Of a stretch of DNA of 64,000 nucleotides, positions 29,393 through 41,449 are shown piece after piece. Position 1 is the stretch's first letter. The number at the start of each line of letters is the position of its first letter. The stretch spans positions 248,001-312,000 of the forward strand of contig WNYE01000019.1 in the NCBI GenBank assembly GCA_021396245.1, in the 5' to 3' direction. Origin of the DNA: Sporothrix humicola (taxonomy: Eukaryota; Ascomycota; Sordariomycetes; Ophiostomatales; Ophiostomataceae). A program made the position numbers and the translations under genes. The notes beneath the pieces are model-generated. The model did not search any database. It was not told the origin of the DNA and saw only the letters and a list, made by a program, of their open reading frames with translations.

Positions 29393-32081
29393 GGTGGGAA
29401 GGGTAAACGTGGGCGCATCTTCTGGGTTTTATTTTATTTCTAGTTTCGGCGGTCCTTTTAGTTGCTTCCTATTTGTGATACCACGATTTATTTCTTATTC
29501 ATTCTCCATCGGTTTATTCTGTGTTGTATAATTTGTATACAAGACTCTTTAAAGTCTAATGCAGAATTTCATTGCAGAACCTAGCGTATGACTTGTCTCT
29601 CGTTCGTTTGATTATTTTGTAAACAATCTTCCCTCTCAGACATCCTACTTTCCCTAATCCTTTAGCAAAACCGTTTCTCAAGGGCTGCATATCTGCTTTC
29701 TGCATGCACCCCAGAATTCAGAAATGCAAGTTGCCGCCACCCACGCCACGTAAGATGCACTGTCAGGATAGTTTCTTGTTTCCTCTTCCTCTTTCGTCAC
29801 TGATGTTGCAGTTCTGTAATTCGTTATTTGCCCCTCGCCAATACAACCAATACTTGCACAAATACAGCCGGGGGGGAGATAACCTCATAACGTCAAAGCT
29901 CCAAGGCTTGTCCTCCTGTCAACCAGACTCCGGACTGCTCTTAAAAGCCTGTCCATATGACAGCATTGCTGATGCCAATACGACACAAACTAAATAGACA
30001 GAATGGCCAGGATGGCCAACGTGGCAGGCCTCGTCCCTGCTGTCGTCAATCGTCAATGCCTGCTGCTCAATGCAAGGCCCAAACCTGATACATCGGTAGT
30101 TCGGAGAGCGCGGGAGGAAGAATAGCGAGAATGGGCAAAAAGGGAAGAAAAAAAAAATAGAAATAAAGATGACAGGGAAAACGACGACGCCCAAAAGAAT
30201 AAGAAACGAAATAAGATCGCCGCCGTCCCGCTGTTTCACAAACAAAAGCACTTCAAGACACTGGCGGCATTGCCTGCGTTCTCTGTCTGCAGCTGTCATT
30301 CTGTACTTTGTCGTCTGGGCTGTGGTCTCTTTTGTCAATTCTTTTGAGTCTCGACTTTTGTCTTTGGCCCACTTCAACGCGTTCGCGTCTTTTTCGACTT
30401 TTGCGTGTCACTGGATGCTGCCCCTGGGCCTGTCTTGGTGCTAACGCAAGGAGAGGCAAGTGCCTCGATATCCGCCCAGGGGACTTGCCTGTTGGAAACA
30501 CGAACAACGGCTTGCTTCAGGGCGCGATGCCTCTTTCCAATTGTGCGTGTAACGGCAGCCGTACAACATCTAATTTTTGGGGAAGGGAATTGCGACCGTC
30601 GTTCCCTCTTTCCCCTTTATCACAAGGCCTTCCTTCTTCATCCTGCTCTTTCCCTTTTCGTCACCTTGGGCCACGACTCCGGCGTATTTGCCCAAGACTC
30701 TGTGCTCGCGCCTCCTCGCTTCTTTTTTGAGTTCTTAGATGTGACGGGGACACACACCACCATCGGCCGCTTTCTGAAAGTGTAATTACACGTCGCTCGT
30801 AGTGTCGTTTTTGCTCCGTATTTTCTCGCGCGCATACACAGTACATTCACGCGCTCGTTCTTCTTTCACTGGCCATTGGCCATTGATATTCTTATGGAAA
30901 GAACGGCCAGGACGGCGAGAACTCAGAAAGGCAGGAGTGGCCTGTGCTTTCTCAGCTCTTTCCCTCTTCTGATCAGTTCTGATGACGCCCATCCGTCCCT
31001 CTTTCCACTTTACCTTGCTGCCTTCGCCGCTCCTTCCCTCCCGTTGGCCCCTGCTTTCCCTTGCACTCTTTTTCGTCTGGACCAGGGAAAGCTACCCACG
31101 CGCGCGCACTTTCCCACTTTAATTTCCTCTTGGTCTCGCGCACCCCCCTTGCACTTTCCCAAAAGAGCCCCCCAATTCTCCTGACGTTTGGTGGTCTCTG
31201 TCTCTTTCCCATATTCACTCTTGCCCTTTTTCCCTCTTGACTTTCATCCTCTCCCTCGGCCTCGTCTCCTTTTCCTGTCTTCTTTTCTTCTCCGTTTCTT
31301 CAATCCCGTTCTAAGTTTCGACAGCATCTTCACAGCCTCCATCCGAAAGCTGCACGATTTTGTTTCGTCCGTTCTTCTGCCTGCCCTGCAAAGCCGTGCT
31401 CCGTGCTCCGTAAAAAGCTTCGGTTCCCACCCGTCTGCTGTTTTGTGGCGCTTTTCTCTTTCTGGCCTCGAATTACACCCCCAGTTTAATTTGCTGCCTT
31501 TTTCTCTCCCCTCGCCCTGCCCGTTTTTCTTCTCCTTATTTTTGTCTCTTATTTTTTCAAGAGTGTCCTGTTCTTTCATTTACCGAAAGCTTCTCCACGA
31601 TTTCCCCGGCAAGCTACGTTTCTCTTCAACCTTGGTTCTTGTCTTCTTTCTCACGGCATCGCGGTTGCTTTCCAGTTGCTTTTGCTGTTGGCTCCATCCC
31701 TCGCGTCAACGAACCTCCTATTCCATTCACTAGCAATAGGAAAGGAACCAAACAAAGGCATCCGTTGTCTCGAAGCAGTAAGTTTGACGGCTTCCCCTCG
31801 AATTCAATGCAGTGAAATGCCACAAGGACTTGAGCGTCACGGGTCGAGGTGACGTTTATTCACTCGATTTCTTTGGCTCGGTTGGCTGGTGCATTTGCTG
31901 CAGAGTGCTACAGCTGTGCTCTTCGAATCAAATCGTGCCCCTTGTTTGACGCGCGGTCGTCGCGCCGGCCCTATCCTTCTATATTGACAACCCGCAACTA
32001 ACACATGGCCACCGTTTTAGCTTCGAGAAATTAGACCAACCTTGACGTCTTTTTGCCACAATCTAATATACAAGCTTCACA
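29393..32081. other. Long spacer with purine- then pyrimidine-rich tracts
   Basis: About 2.7 kb without a convincing gene. A purine-rich block (about 30100-30190) is followed by C/T-rich DNA at 30590-31700; apparent open frames there are by-products of this composition. The C/T-rich part probably is the promoter and leader of the coiled-coil gene at 32082. Confidence 0.5.
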
Positions 32082-35000
32082 ATGGCCGACTCCGACGCCG
32101 TCCCGCACGACGAGGCCCCTGCCGCCCCCGTCGATGCTCCCGAGCCCTCGGCGACGCCTACCCCTGACGCGACCGGCGAGACTTCCGACGCGACAACCTC
32201 GAGCCCCAAGAGCACCTCCAAGACGCCAACAAAGACGGCCACTCGCCTGACGGCTCCCAAGACTGTTGCTAGCAAGTCTGCTGCCGGCACGGCGACAACC
32301 GCCACAAAGCGCACATCGACTGTTGGCACTACGCCTGCCACGGCCGCACGCCGCACCGCTCTGTCCAGCGCCGCCCCTGCAAAGGCAACCACGAGCACGA
32401 GCCGCACCAGCACTGTCGGCACTGGCTTGACCAAGCCCCCTCTGCGCCCGGCTGCAGGCACTACGTCCACCCTGACCAAGCGCCCGACAACCGCTTCGTC
32501 GACCGCCACGCACCGTTCGAACCCGTCCGCTTCCGAAGACGAGAAGAAGCGCACCGTCCCCTCTACCACAGCCGCTCGCCGCACCTCGGCCGCTCCCTCG
32601 GCCACCTCTACAACGAGACCCTCGGTGAGAGCCTCGACTGCGGCCACCCCCGCTGCTGGAACGGCTGCTGCCGCACGCAAAGCCACGACTTCGACTACCT
32701 CCTCCACAGCTACCAGAACGGCACCAAGCTCGTCTGCTACGGGCACCACCGCTACGCGTACTACTACCTCGAGACCCTCGGCTACCGGCCTTGTCGCTGA
32801 GGCGAAGAAGCGCCTGTCCACTGTCGGCAGCTCCGCTGCACCCTCCGCCACGGCCCGTCATGCCGCTCGCCCGTCCCTGTCGTCTTCCACTGCCGGCGCT
32901 TCGGCTGCTGCCGCGGCTGAGGCCGCCAAGGTCACTGAGGAGCTCAAGGAGAAGCTTGCCGCAAGTGAGAAGGAGGTTGCCGACCTGAAGGAGCAGATTG
33001 AGTCTTCCCGCGAGAAGATCGACGCTCTCAACGACCAGCTCAAGAAGGACGACGATGGCGAGCAGGAGCAGACCGATCGCCTTGCCGAGCTCACTGCCAA
33101 GCACGAGGAGACCGTTGCTGCGCTCAAAGCCCAGATCGAGGAGGTCCAGGAGAAGCTCCAGACCGCCGAGGCTAGCCTCGAGAAGCACCAGTCGGAGCTC
33201 GCTGATGCTGCCGCCGCCAAGGGTACCACTGACGACGAGGTCACCTCCCTCAAGGCGTCTCTCGATTCCCTCCAGGCTGAGCATGCCGCCCAGCTCGAGG
33301 AGAAGGAGGCTGCTTTGGCCAAGGCCACTGCGGATCACGAATCTGCGCTGGAGGCGCTCAAGCAGCTCCTTGGCCAGGAGCACGACTCTGCCATCTCGGC
33401 CCTCGAGGCCAAGCACGCCGACAGCCTCAAAGACGGCGCGGCCGCCACCTCTGCATCTCACGAGGAGGCTATCACTAACCTCAAGGCCACCCACGACAGC
33501 GCCGTGGCCGAGCTGCAGGCCAAGATCGACGCACTGACTGCCACCGAGGCTGAGCTTGAGACGGCCAACAACGAGAAGGCTGCTGCCCTCGAGGCTGAGG
33601 TTGCCGACCTCAAGGCCAAGCTCGCATCTGCTGAGAAGGCTGCCGAGGACGCCAAGGCCGACACCTCTGCCGTGTCTGCCGTCGAGGCCCAGCTGCAGGC
33701 TGCCCAGGCCGACCTGGAGGCCAAGGATGCCAAGCTTGCCTCTCTTGAGGCAGCTGTTGCCAAGCTGCAGGAGGACCTTGCCGCGTCCCAGGCAGCCGTC
33801 GCCGAGGCTGAGGAGAAGCACGCCACGCTCAAGCAGTCGGCGGACGCTGCCCTCGAGGACAGCACCAGCAAGGACGCCGATATTGCCAAGCTGACCAGCG
33901 ACCACGAGGCTGCCCTTGAGAAGCACCGCGAAGAGCTTAAGCAGATCACGAATGACTATGAGGCCGAGATCGAGAGTCTGCGTGGTGATGCCTTCTTCAA
34001 GCGCAAGTTCCAGGACCTGGAGGTGAAGCACAACGAGCTCACGGAGGCCCACACCGCTGCCCAGGCCGACCACGCCAAGGCCCTGGCCGATGCCAACGCC
34101 GAGCATGCTGCCGCCCTCGAGGAGAAGACGGCTGCCCACCAGAAGGACCTCGATGCCCTCAAGGCTAGCCACAGTGAGGAGCTCGAGACCGCCAAGCTGA
34201 CCACGAGCAGCTCCGAGAAGGAGGTGCACCTGGCCGAGCTCGAGAAGCTCAAGGCCAGCCACGCTGAGCAGATTGACATTCTCAAGTCCGATGCCTCGTC
34301 TTCTCTGGAGAAGGACCTCGAGGAGCTGCGCGCCTCGCACTCTGCGGCCATTGCTGCCCTGGAGAAGGAGCACGCCTCTGAGAAGGAGTCGCTGCAGGCC
34401 AGCCACGCCGAGGCCATTGCTGCCGCCCAGTCGGCCAGCTCGGATGCCTCGGCATCGCAGATCGAGGAGCTCAAGGCCCAGCTTGCCAGCCAGCATGCTG
34501 CTGAGCTCGAGAAGGTCCAGGCGGACCTGGCCGAGCGTCATGCTGGTGAGCTGCAGAAGGCGATTGATTCTCACGCCGCCGCCCTTGAGGAGGCCAAGGC
34601 CCAGTCCGGCTCTGGCCAGGCTGCCGCTATTGAGGCGCTCAAGGCTGAGCTCGAGAGCCAGCACAGTGCTGAGATTGAGAAGCTGATTTCTCTGCACTCA
34701 GAGGCCCTGGAGGGTGCCAAGAAGGACGGCGCCTTAGAGTCGTCTGCTCTCAAGGAGGCGCATGCCCGGGAGATTGGCGACATCAACACACAGTTCGCCT
34801 CTGCATCGGAGCGCACTGCCGCTCTTGAGAAGCAGCTGGCCACTCTCGAGGCCACCCTCGCCGAGACCCGCACTGAGCTAGCCAAGGCCAACGAGGAGAC
34901 CGACGCTATCGGCGGCCAGCTGGCCCAGGTCAAGATGGAGAAGTTCGAGGCCGAGGCGGCCCTCGATGCCACCAAGAACCAGAAGCCCGACACGACTGAG

Positions 35001-35818
35001 CTCGACGCCCTGCGCGCAGAGCTCAAGGCGCTCAAGACGACCCACGAGAACGACCTGTACGCGGCCAACTCCAAGGCGGCCAACGCATCGGACGAGCTGA
35101 AGTCGGTGCAGGAGGACCTGCAGCTGCTCCAGAAGGAGCTTGAGGCCACCAAGCATGAGGCTGACTCGAAGATAAAGAATGCCGCCACCGACTACTCGGA
35201 CCTCAACGACTCAATGACGCAGCTTGTCGAGGAGGCGCAGCAGAAGACGGCTGCTGCTGAGCGCAAGGCCACTGATGCCGAGCGCAAGATTGAGGAGCTG
35301 CTGGCCCAGCTCAACGTCAAGGAGGCCGAGCTGAAGGAGGCAAATGTGAGTTGAACAGCCCAGAGTAAACGACTATGAGGTAACGATTTGCTAACACCGC
35401 CTAGGCCAAGGCCCAGGCTGCACCTAAGGGGCTGGCAGCCAGCCGGTTTGCCCAGCCAGACAGCGACGACACTTCGGATGCAGAGAACAAGGACCCTGCC
35501 GCGGCGGAAGGTGAGTCCGGCGAACCGGACCATTCATCGGCAGCCCTAGCTTCGGTGCGACTGCCACCGCCCCCCCGCCAGGGCTTGTTGAGTAAAGATG
35601 CAATATACTAACATGTGTTTTCTTCCCTGTTCATAGATAGCTAAAGCCCGAGTGACTGCCCGTGGTCTCGAAGAGCTAGACAACGAGCTGCGTGATCGCA
35701 ATGCCCAGTAAGTTTTGGTGTGCCGTGGCTTTGTTTACTTTTGTGCACACTAAACTAACATCGTTGTTTTAGCTTGCTGCGGACAATTGCCGACAACACG
35801 CTGCCTGCTCAGTCATAA
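32082..35818 (+). CDS. Long coiled-coil protein with basic Ser/Thr/Ala-rich head; function unknown
   Basis: Four exons, 32082-35345, 35405-35510, 35641-35707 and 35773-35818, give 1160 residues; introns of 59, 130 and 65 bp. Residues 1-280 are basic, rich in Ser, Thr, Ala and Pro, and carry three copies of an [RK]xSTVG motif (KRTSTVGTT, SRTSTVGTG, KRLSTVGSS). Residues ~285-1088 are an almost unbroken coiled coil rich in Ala, Glu, Lys and Leu. The small 3' exons encode LAASRFAQPDSDDTSDAENK, then ARVTARGLEELDNELRDRN and LLRTIADNTLPAQS at the end. Similar fungal proteins have been labelled M protein repeat proteins, a name that reflects only the coiled-coil pattern. A basic head on a long rod suggests a cytoskeletal or cortical tether, but no function can be read directly. 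Codon use is strongly biased, as in well-expressed genes. Confidence 0.85.
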
Positions 35819-37075
35819 GAGCTCCGAGCTTGATTGCTTTTTTTGTTTATCCTTTTTCCTTCATCTCGCTCATCACCTCTCTCTCGCCTCACCCACCTAT
35901 ATCTCGTTCTAAATCTGATACCCCCCAGAGTCGGCCCCCTTGTTGTTTAGTTTATTTACTTATATTTTTTTCTTCCTCTTTCCCCATTACCGAATCCCCC
36001 TTTTATTTACCTTGGAATTTTCTTTTACATTTTGATTGTCAATTTGGACGGAGGAAGGACATACGACGGAAAATGGAAGAAATCAAATATGTTCAGGCGA
36101 TGTAGATACTCCCAGTTACATACGTTGTCACATACCTTTCACATAGCAGGCCTCACCGGCTCATGCAATAATAATTCTTGGAGATTCATGTACATTTATG
36201 TCTTTTTATATGCTACAATAGCGTGCCACGTTTTTCTTCTTGTTTTTCTCTTCCAGCACGAGTTGATGTAGGTTGCACGCAGCTGCTCGGACTTATGAGA
36301 TCATGTCGACACAGCTATCATGTTTGGCCCAGCATGGCCCAACCAGGTTTACACTATCTGCCCTTACTGCTAGTGTACTTTGTCTTGTGTAAATATTTTC
36401 ATTTAAGCTACAGTTGCTGTAGGCAGTAGATGCCCAAGTTGCAGTGGCCATCGGCTCTTTGTATGCGGGGGAAGTGAGGGAAAGTGCCAGTAGCCTGTGT
36501 TGGCGCGTGATAGTGGAGTTGGGGCAAAGATTCTGGGGACAGTCCTATTTGTCTTTCTGCAGAGTGACTTTGGTTTGTGTGTGATCTTGCCGTGTTACAA
36601 AGTCACTTTTGTCACCTGCTCCCGAAACAATGCCTCGGTAGTTTACTGGAGACAATTGGGGGAGGGAAGGCGCGCTAGTGGGGGTGGCGGGAAGTGACGA
36701 CCGAATGGGTTGGTCAGCGGACCTGCCGGTCGTCACCGCCCCCAAAAGTCGAAAGAAGTGCCCTCGGTCCCCTAGAAACAACGGCCGAATAGCGCTGTTT
36801 CCCCGTGTTTCTATCGGATATCAGCGCCCTCTCCGCCTTAGCACCTTCCTCATGCAAAAACACAACACACCAACTCTCCTTCCTTTCTTCAACGAATTAC
36901 TCTTTCCTGTTCTGTACAACACACGGAGACACCCTTTCGACGATACTGCTTCTTCGAGTTGGCGATACAGGCATTTCGATTTTGATCCTTTTTTCCTACA
37001 TCCTATCCGACCCTCACCTTCGCCTCGAACCCCCCCTCTTTGCCCCCCTCACCACATACGCACACAACAGTCGCC
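35819..37075. other. Spacer coiled-coil gene / PEX5
   Basis: About 1.26 kb: T-rich 3' region, then a PEX5 promoter with C/T-rich sequence close to the start (about 36880-37070). No gene seen. Confidence 0.5.
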
Positions 37076-39186
37076 ATGTCGTTTATGGGCGGTGCCGAGT
37101 GCTCAACGGCAGGCAACCCGTTGAGCCAGTTCACCAAGCACGTCCAGGACGACCGGAGTCTTCAGCGCGATCGTCTTGTCAATTCAGGGCCGAATGGTGC
37201 TCTGAATGGTTTCCGCAGTGCCAACCGCGGCGCCGCACAAGATGAGGTATGTTTTTGACGATTGGTAATGCCGCTGGCGCACCTGTGCTGCCGGTGTTCA
37301 TCACGCGATCCCTCTCCCCATTTTTTGAACATCAACTAACAGTTTCCCTCTCCTCACAGATGGTCAATGGCTTCCTTCAAAAGGGCCCCAACATGTCCGA
37401 GATGGCCATGGACCCGGCCCACCTCAACCAGTTGCAGATCGATCCCGCCTCGCGTGGCGTGCACCTCCGCGCCCAGTCTGCATCCCCCGTTTGGTCCGAA
37501 GGCTTCCGCGCACAGACGCCCATGGACGCCGGCTTCAACCCCGAAGAGTTTGCAAAGTTCCAGCAGCAGCAGCACCACCAACACCCCGCACAGCAGCAGA
37601 TGGGCGGCGCATCATCGTCGGCCGCCGCCGGCCCCTCACAGCACATGCAGCAGCCGATGATGGGCGGAGGCATGAGCATGGGCATGGGCTATGGATACGA
37701 CAGCGGCATGCAGTTCCCCATGTACCGCCCGCAGATGCAGAGCAGCTGGGCGCAGCAGCAGTTCCACGCACAGCCGCTGCAGCAGCACGACCCCAACGGC
37801 ATTGTCGAGGGCAAGGGCAAGGGCAAGATTGTCGAGCTCAACGACCACGAGTGGGAGGAGCAGTTTGCGCGCATGGAGATGCAGGACAAGCAGGCTGCCG
37901 AGGGTGCCAAGCTAGACGACCAGGAAGAGGACGCCGCCGCCGCCATCGAGCGCGAGCTCAACAAGGTCGACGAGCAGGTCCTCCACTCGGAGACGAACTT
38001 TGGCGATTTGGAAGCAGTGTGGAACGGCATCCAAGCCGAGAACGCGGCAATGCGCGAGGCCTTTGACGGCGGCGACTGGAAGGACGTCTCAGAAGATTTC
38101 CAGAACACGTGGGGCGACGACTGGGAGCCGCTCGGCAACCGCATGGGCCTGGACCCACGCATCGACCCCTACCAGTTCGAAGAGGAGAACCTGTTCCAGG
38201 AGCACAGCAACCCCTTCGAAGAGGGTGTGCGCATCATGAACGAGAACGGCAACCTGTCGCTGGCTGCACTCGCCTTTGAGGCCGCCTGTCAGCGCGAGCC
38301 CGAACGCGTCGAGGCCTGGGTGTACCTGGGCTCGGCACAGGCACAGAACGAGAAGGAAACGGCCGCCATCCGCGCGCTTGAACACTCTCTCAAGCTCGAC
38401 CCCACCAACCTTGCCGGCCTCATGGCTCTCGCCGTCTCCTACACCAACGAGGGCTACGACACTACTGCCTACCGCACCCTCGAGCGCTGGCTGTCCGCCA
38501 AGTACCCGCAGGTCCTGCCACCCGCCGAGCTGTCCAACGCCGCCGAGATCGGATTCACCGACCGCCAGCAGCTGCACGAGCGCATCACTGAAAAGTTTAT
38601 CGAGGCTGCCCAGCTGTCGCCCGACGGCGAGCATATGGACCCGGATGTTCAGGTCGGTCTGGGCGTGCTGTTCTACGGCGGCGAGGATTTCGACAAGGCC
38701 GTCGACTGTTTCCACGCCGCTCTCGCCTCGAGCGAGCAGGGCACCAGCAACCAGCGCTCGCAGGTTCACTTGCTGTGGAACCGCCTGGGCGCCACCCTCG
38801 CCAACTCGGGCCGCTCCGAAGAGGCCATCGCCGCCTATGAAAAGGCCCTGTCGCTGCACCCCAACTTTGTGCGCGCGCGCTACAACCTAGGAGTCAGCTG
38901 CATTAACATGGGCTGCTACGACGAAGCCGCGAGCCACCTGCTGGCAGCACTGGCCATGCACAAGGACGTTGAGAAGAGCGGCCGCGAAAAGGCCCGCGAG
39001 ATTCTTGGCGGCGCTGCTGCGGGTGTGACCGACGAGCACCTGGATCGTATGACGACACAGAACCGGAGCACAACCCTGCACGACACGCTGCGGCGCGTGT
39101 TTGGTCTGATGGACCGCCGCGACCTGGCAGATCGTGTGTCGACCGACATGGACCCGGATATCTTCCGTGGCGAGTTTGATTTCTAG
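37076..39186 (+). CDS. PEX5: Peroxisomal targeting signal 1 receptor PEX5
   Basis: Two exons, 37076-37246 and 37360-39186, with a 113-bp intron, give 665 residues. PEX5 binds the C-terminal SKL-type signal of matrix proteins in the cytosol and carries them through the peroxisome membrane. The start MSFMGGAECSTAGNPL has the conserved Cys9, the residue that is mono-ubiquitinated for receptor recycling. The N-terminal half is disordered and Gln/Met-rich with WxxxF motifs that dock on PEX14/PEX13 (WSEGF at W102, WAQQF, WEEQF). The C-terminal half is the TPR domain: EAWVYLGSAQAQNEKE, LAGLMALAVSYTNEGY, VQVGLGVLFYGGEDFDKA, LWNRLGATLANSGRSEEA and VRARYNLGVSCINMGCYDEA. All parts expected for the family are present. 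Confidence 0.97.
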
Positions 39187-39716
39187 ACGAGTTGCAAGTA
39201 CTAGAAGGAGGACGACAGGAAAGGGGAAAAAAATCCAGGATAAAATCGGCGCCGCATCTAGAGTGTCGTTGAAGAAGAGGACGACAGGAAAAGAAGAGGC
39301 CGCCTATTAATGAAAGGACGGCAAAAGTCTTCACATATCACGGGCTCGCATTGAAGGTTCATTGCATTATTACCACTTGTTTTTATTATTTGAATTATTA
39401 CTATCGGGATGTGCCTTTCCCCTTTATTTTTACCTTTTGTACATAGTTGATTTATGCCACTTTATATAGAAGGCCTACAGGTTTTATTTTGTCCTTCACA
39501 CACACCAAAAGAAAATGAAATTATTGATTGGCAATACTCTGACTGCAACATATTTAATTATGACTTACGTCTGTGATAGAGAAAAATTAATTAAATCATC
39601 AAAACGTCACAAATGCGCTTACATAATCATTGTAATCAAATTGAAGCAAAAAAAAGGGGGTGAAGCAGTATCAAAAAAAATCGATAAAAAAATGAAATTG
39701 TTTCTTTGCGAATAAG
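39187..39716. other. Spacer PEX5 / tRNA-Glu
   Basis: AT-rich with no gene. It holds the Pol III terminator of the tRNA and the PEX5 3' region; a short AGGACGACAGGAAA block is present twice (about 39208 and 39278). Confidence 0.5.
39686..39692 (-). terminator. Pol III terminator of tRNA-Glu
   Basis: On the minus strand a run of seven T lies about 24 bases after the tRNA, with a second run of eight T at 39680-39673. T-runs of this length stop RNA polymerase III. Confidence 0.6.
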
Positions 39717-39788
39717 CTCCGATACGGGGAATCGAACCCCGAGCTCGACGGTGAGAGCGTCGGATGTTGACCATTACACCATATCGGA
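39717..39788 (-). tRNA. tRNA-Glu (anticodon CUC)
   Basis: A 72-base intronless tRNA on the minus strand. Acceptor arms TCCGATA and TATCGGA pair fully, followed by discriminator G. The anticodon stem CGACG/CGTCG encloses the loop CTCTCAC, giving anticodon CTC. The T-arm carries GGTTCGATTCC, the internal B box, and the D-arm has the A-box-like TGGTGTAATGGTCAACA. The 3' CCA is not encoded, as in eukaryotic nuclear genes. Confidence 0.96.
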
Positions 39789-40120
39789 TGGTTGGGTTGG
39801 TGGATTATTGATGTCGGGGCTCGTTAGTCAAGTAGATAAAGGAAAATTTTGAGCGGACTATTTTTCTATTAGCTTCTGTAAGAGCACACATTTTTGCCTC
39901 ATATCGAACCTTTGATGAATTTTACTACGGCGTGGTTTCTATCCTGCTGAGCTATACTAAAATTCTTACGGGCAATACCTATTGTTCCCCAGATACCTTG
40001 CAAACAACCATAAACAACCATAAAAAAGGCAATAGCCATAAAGACTTTTGACGCATACTTTGTGGCTAGTTAGTCCGTCTCATATCACCCAGCTTGATCA
40101 GGAGGCTCTCCTCGTCTTCT
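39789..40120. other. Spacer tRNA-Glu / membrane protein
   Basis: It contains the tRNA-like relic at 39895-39966 and otherwise AT-rich sequence. Confidence 0.5.
39895..39966 (-). pseudogene. Possible tRNA relic or tRNA-derived element
   Basis: On the minus strand TAGCTCAGCAGGA (39954-39942) matches a tRNA A box/D-arm and GGTTCGATAT (39910-39901) matches a B box, at the spacing found in a tRNA. Acceptor, D-stem and T-stem pairing are poor, so this is not a working tRNA. It could be a decayed nuclear tRNA, a mitochondrial DNA insertion or a tRNA-derived SINE fragment. Confidence 0.35.
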
Positions 40121-41449
40121 TTATTTTTCGAGCTGATCCACCGCAAAGACTTTGAAAAACAGCCAGGTGACCAGAACGAGGTAAAGTATTTTGGCTATCA
40201 GAAGCACGACAAACAAGAGTGGGCTTGGATTCTCATCGATCCATTTGGCCTTCTTCGGGTATTTCTTTTCCAGGATTTTTTTTGTCAAGAAGTACATCAC
40301 GACAACGGGGAAAAAATATGCGAATAGAAAGACGACCACATACAGGGTTGGTTGGACAGTGTGTCTGAGAAGAACAGTGAACCATTCGCCAGGGTGGTGG
40401 TTGTATATCGCAACCGAATAGTAGATGACGAATGCGTAGAGAAAGAGACGAAGGGCGTAGCGAAGGCAGGTGGCTATGAAGTCGCCAAACATCCCTGCAA
40501 TCACTTGGCGCTGCCCTGAGAAAGCATGAGCGACGTTGGAAGGTGAACTGGAAGGCTGGCGTTGTGCCTCCAGGTCGTTGTTTGGGTCTGATCTCGGATT
40601 TGCGCCTGGTGCCACCTGCTCGTCGGGATTGGGGTCGTAGATTAGATGACCTCCATAACTGCCGTGGTGTTCATCATCGAGAAGTTGATCTATAGCTTGG
40701 GAAGACCCCTGACATGAAGGACCAGCGACCGCAGGTCTGGGTGGCACGTTTGGAGGCCTGTTAAAGGCCTGCGGCTCGTATCGAGGTTTAGAGCTGCGTT
40801 CCGGAGATCTGCTAGACATACCAGATCCAGGCAGCCATGAATCGTCGAAAGAGCTGCGAGATTTCCGAGGGCTGGTGGGGGGACCGGCAGAAGGTTCATC
40901 GGATCTAGCAGATGGCTTGCTAGAGGGGCCGGCGGGCATACCTGCGGAGAGTCCAGTAGAGAGACCAGTAGAAGGTTCAGCAGAAGGTTCAGCAGAAGGT
41001 TCAGTAGAGGGTTCAGCAGAAGGTTCAGCAGAAGGCTCAGTAGAGGGCTCAGTAGAAAGCTCAGCAGAAAACTCAGTAGAGGGCTCAGTAGAGGGCTCAG
41101 CGGAGGGCTCAGTAGAGGGCTCAGTAGAGGGCTCAGTAGGAAGCTCAGCAGAAGGCTCAGTAGAGGGCTCAGCGGAGGGCTCAGTAGAGGGCTCGGTAGA
41201 GGGCTCAGTAGACTCGGCGGGGCCGGCAGAAGGAACGGCAGAAGTACCGGCAGCGAGATCCGCACAGGGATTGGCTTCTAGAGCGGCACCGAGGGATTGA
41301 GCAGACGGACCCTCTTCATTGGAACTTCCAGGGGTGATGATCGCAGGAACGCCAGCTGAACGAGAACTCTCACCGGGGGAAAGAGAGTCGCTGGCATCGC
41401 GGAAAGTGTCGTTCTCCTGGTTTCCGCTGGGCGGAGTTTTGTCCGTCAT
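40121..41449 (-). CDS. Three-pass membrane protein with minisatellite-encoded TEPS/AEPS repeats; function unknown
   Basis: Single exon, 442 residues, minus strand, starting [14 protein letters not shown]. Residues 79-172 consist of about 23 four-residue units of the type TEPS or AEPS, a Pro/Ser/Glu-rich disordered tract. Residues 200-310 stay disordered. The last ~125 residues hold three strongly hydrophobic segments: [37 protein letters not shown] and [20 protein letters not shown], with a Lys-rich loop between the second and third. There is no signal peptide, so the repeat-bearing N-terminus is probably cytosolic. I recognise no family. Repeat number is expected to vary between strains. Confidence 0.7.
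   Translation of the reverse strand: MTDKTPPSGNQENDTFRDASDSLSPGESSRSAGVPAIITPGSSNEEGPSAQSLGAALEANPCADLAAGTSAVPSAGPAESTEPSTEPSTEPSAEPSTEPSAELPTEPSTEPSTEPSAEPSTEPSTEFSAELSTEPSTEPSAEPSAEPSTEPSAEPSAEPSTGLSTGLSAGMPAGPSSKPSARSDEPSAGPPTSPRKSRSSFDDSWLPGSGMSSRSPERSSKPRYEPQAFNRPPNVPPRPAVAGPSCQGSSQAIDQLLDDEHHGSYGGHLIYDPNPDEQVAPGANPRSDPNNDLEAQRQPSSSPSNVAHAFSGQRQVIAGMFGDFIATCLRYALRLFLYAFVIYYSVAIYNHHPGEWFTVLLRHTVQPTLYVVVFLFAYFFPVVVMYFLTKKILEKKYPKKAKWIDENPSPLLFVVLLIAKILYLVLVTWLFFKVFAVDQLEK
40934..41215. repeat. 12-bp coding minisatellite
   Basis: Tandem 12-bp units (plus-strand forms such as GTTCAGCAGAAG and CTCAGTAGAGGG), about 23 copies, encode the TEPS/AEPS repeats of the membrane protein. Because the unit is a multiple of three, copy-number change keeps the frame. 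Confidence 0.85.

Noticed and set aside
31188..31733. 181-codon frame in the C/T-rich leader before the coiled-coil gene
   Set aside because: Low-complexity Phe/Leu/Ser/Pro product produced by the pyrimidine tract.
32031..34697. 888-codon open frame on the minus strand opposite the coiled-coil gene
   Set aside because: It is a mirror of strongly biased Glu/Leu/Lys/Ala codons, which leave few stops on the other strand; its Leu/Gly/Arg/Ser-rich product has no start context, domain or splice support.
37076..39186. PEX5 as another TPR protein (for example Cdc23 or Sgt2)
   Set aside because: The N-terminal Cys9, WxxxF motifs and TPR sequence are specific to PEX5.
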